A stretch of DNA of 6,067 nt from NCBI GenBank assembly GCA_021792885.1, contig JAJYTV010000126.1, positions 1 to 6,067 on the forward strand. Direction: 5' to 3'. The notes beneath the pieces are model-generated. The model made no database searches, was not told the DNA's origin, and was given only the letters and a program-made list of their open reading frames with translations. This DNA is from Bacillota bacterium (GTDB taxonomy: Bacteria; Bacillota; Sulfobacillia; JAJZYS01; JAJYTV01). The first letter of the stretch is position 1; the number at the start of each line of letters is the position of its first letter. Position numbers and translations under genes: made by a program. This document shows, one piece after another, positions 5,947-6,067 of this stretch.

Positions 5947-6067
5947 ATGGCATGGCTTCGCCGGCGTATATGGCTGGTCGCGGCTTTGGTGGTTCTTGCG
6001 GTGCTCGGATACCTCGGACTTAGGCCGGTACAAGAGGCGCCCCTGACTGTTGGTGTGCATGTGGGGC
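5947..6067 (+). CDS. N-terminus of a membrane-anchored protein, probably a second TlpA/ResA-type thioredoxin
   Basis: Only the first 40 codons are present; the frame runs off the right edge. Basic residues (MAWLRRR) precede a single hydrophobic helix at about 8-25 (IWLVAALVVLAVLGYLGL), then RPVQEAPLTVGVHVG. An anchor followed shortly by a VGxxAPDF-type entry is how TlpA/ResA/CcmG proteins begin, and the last residues visible (VGVHVG) are where that motif would start. The place right after a CcdA-like gene is the usual place for such a thioredoxin, as for the ccdA and thioredoxin pair at 597-1860. The active-site cysteines lie outside the window, so the family is inferred. An anchored cytochrome c or another anchored protein is possible. 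The ATG is preceded by GGGAGG at 8 nt. Confidence 0.6.
   Translation, partial: MAWLRRRIWLVAALVVLAVLGYLGLRPVQEAPLTVGVHVG

Noticed and set aside
1..6067. CRISPR arrays, insertion sequences, tRNA/rRNA genes, phage or defence genes
   Set aside because: No repeated spacers, transposase motifs, terminal repeats or RNA gene sequences were seen; coding density is nearly complete with respiratory-assembly genes.

Overview
The window is a GC-rich stretch of bacterial chromosome with all recognisable genes on the + strand, tightly packed and largely overlapping at ATGA-type or 1-nt junctions. Shine-Dalgarno sites are mostly strong purine runs such as GGAGGAGGG and GGGAGGA. I cannot name the organism. 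An M56 (BlaR1-type) metallopeptidase beside a CcmF-type cytochrome c assembly operon suggests a non-proteobacterial high-GC lineage, such as an actinobacterial, Chloroflexi-like, Deinococcus-like or thermophilic Firmicutes-like group, but this is only a suggestion.

Layout: 2-502 is the 3' end of an M56 zinc metallopeptidase (HEIYH motif). Positions 503-596 form a short, locally AT-rich gap with a 6-bp-arm dyad (520-538) over a weak promoter-like sequence. From about 597 to the right edge runs one apparent operon: ccdA (membrane thiol relay); a TlpA/ResA/CcmG-type thioredoxin; an unrecognised signal-peptide plus single-TM beta-type protein; ccmF (haem lyase subunit); a 57-aa single-TM protein resembling the N-terminal anchor of CcmI; a second signal-peptide plus single-TM protein; a divergent CcdA-like six-TM protein; and the start of a second anchored protein, probably another TlpA-type thioredoxin.

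The genes fit together as a cytochrome c maturation locus. CcdA would carry electrons across the membrane to the thioredoxin, which keeps apocytochrome CXXCH thiols reduced. CcmF would attach haem. CcmABCDE and CcmH are not in the window.

The main unexplained feature is symmetry. ccmF sits between two sets that each contain a CcdA-like protein, a (probable) TlpA-like protein and a beta-type bitopic protein. The two bitopic proteins look like collinear paralogues, and the second CcdA has lost the SPC and CxxP prolines while keeping just two cysteines at nearly the same spacing. Both ccdA and ccmF also lack ATG/GTG/TTG at the start position supported by homology.
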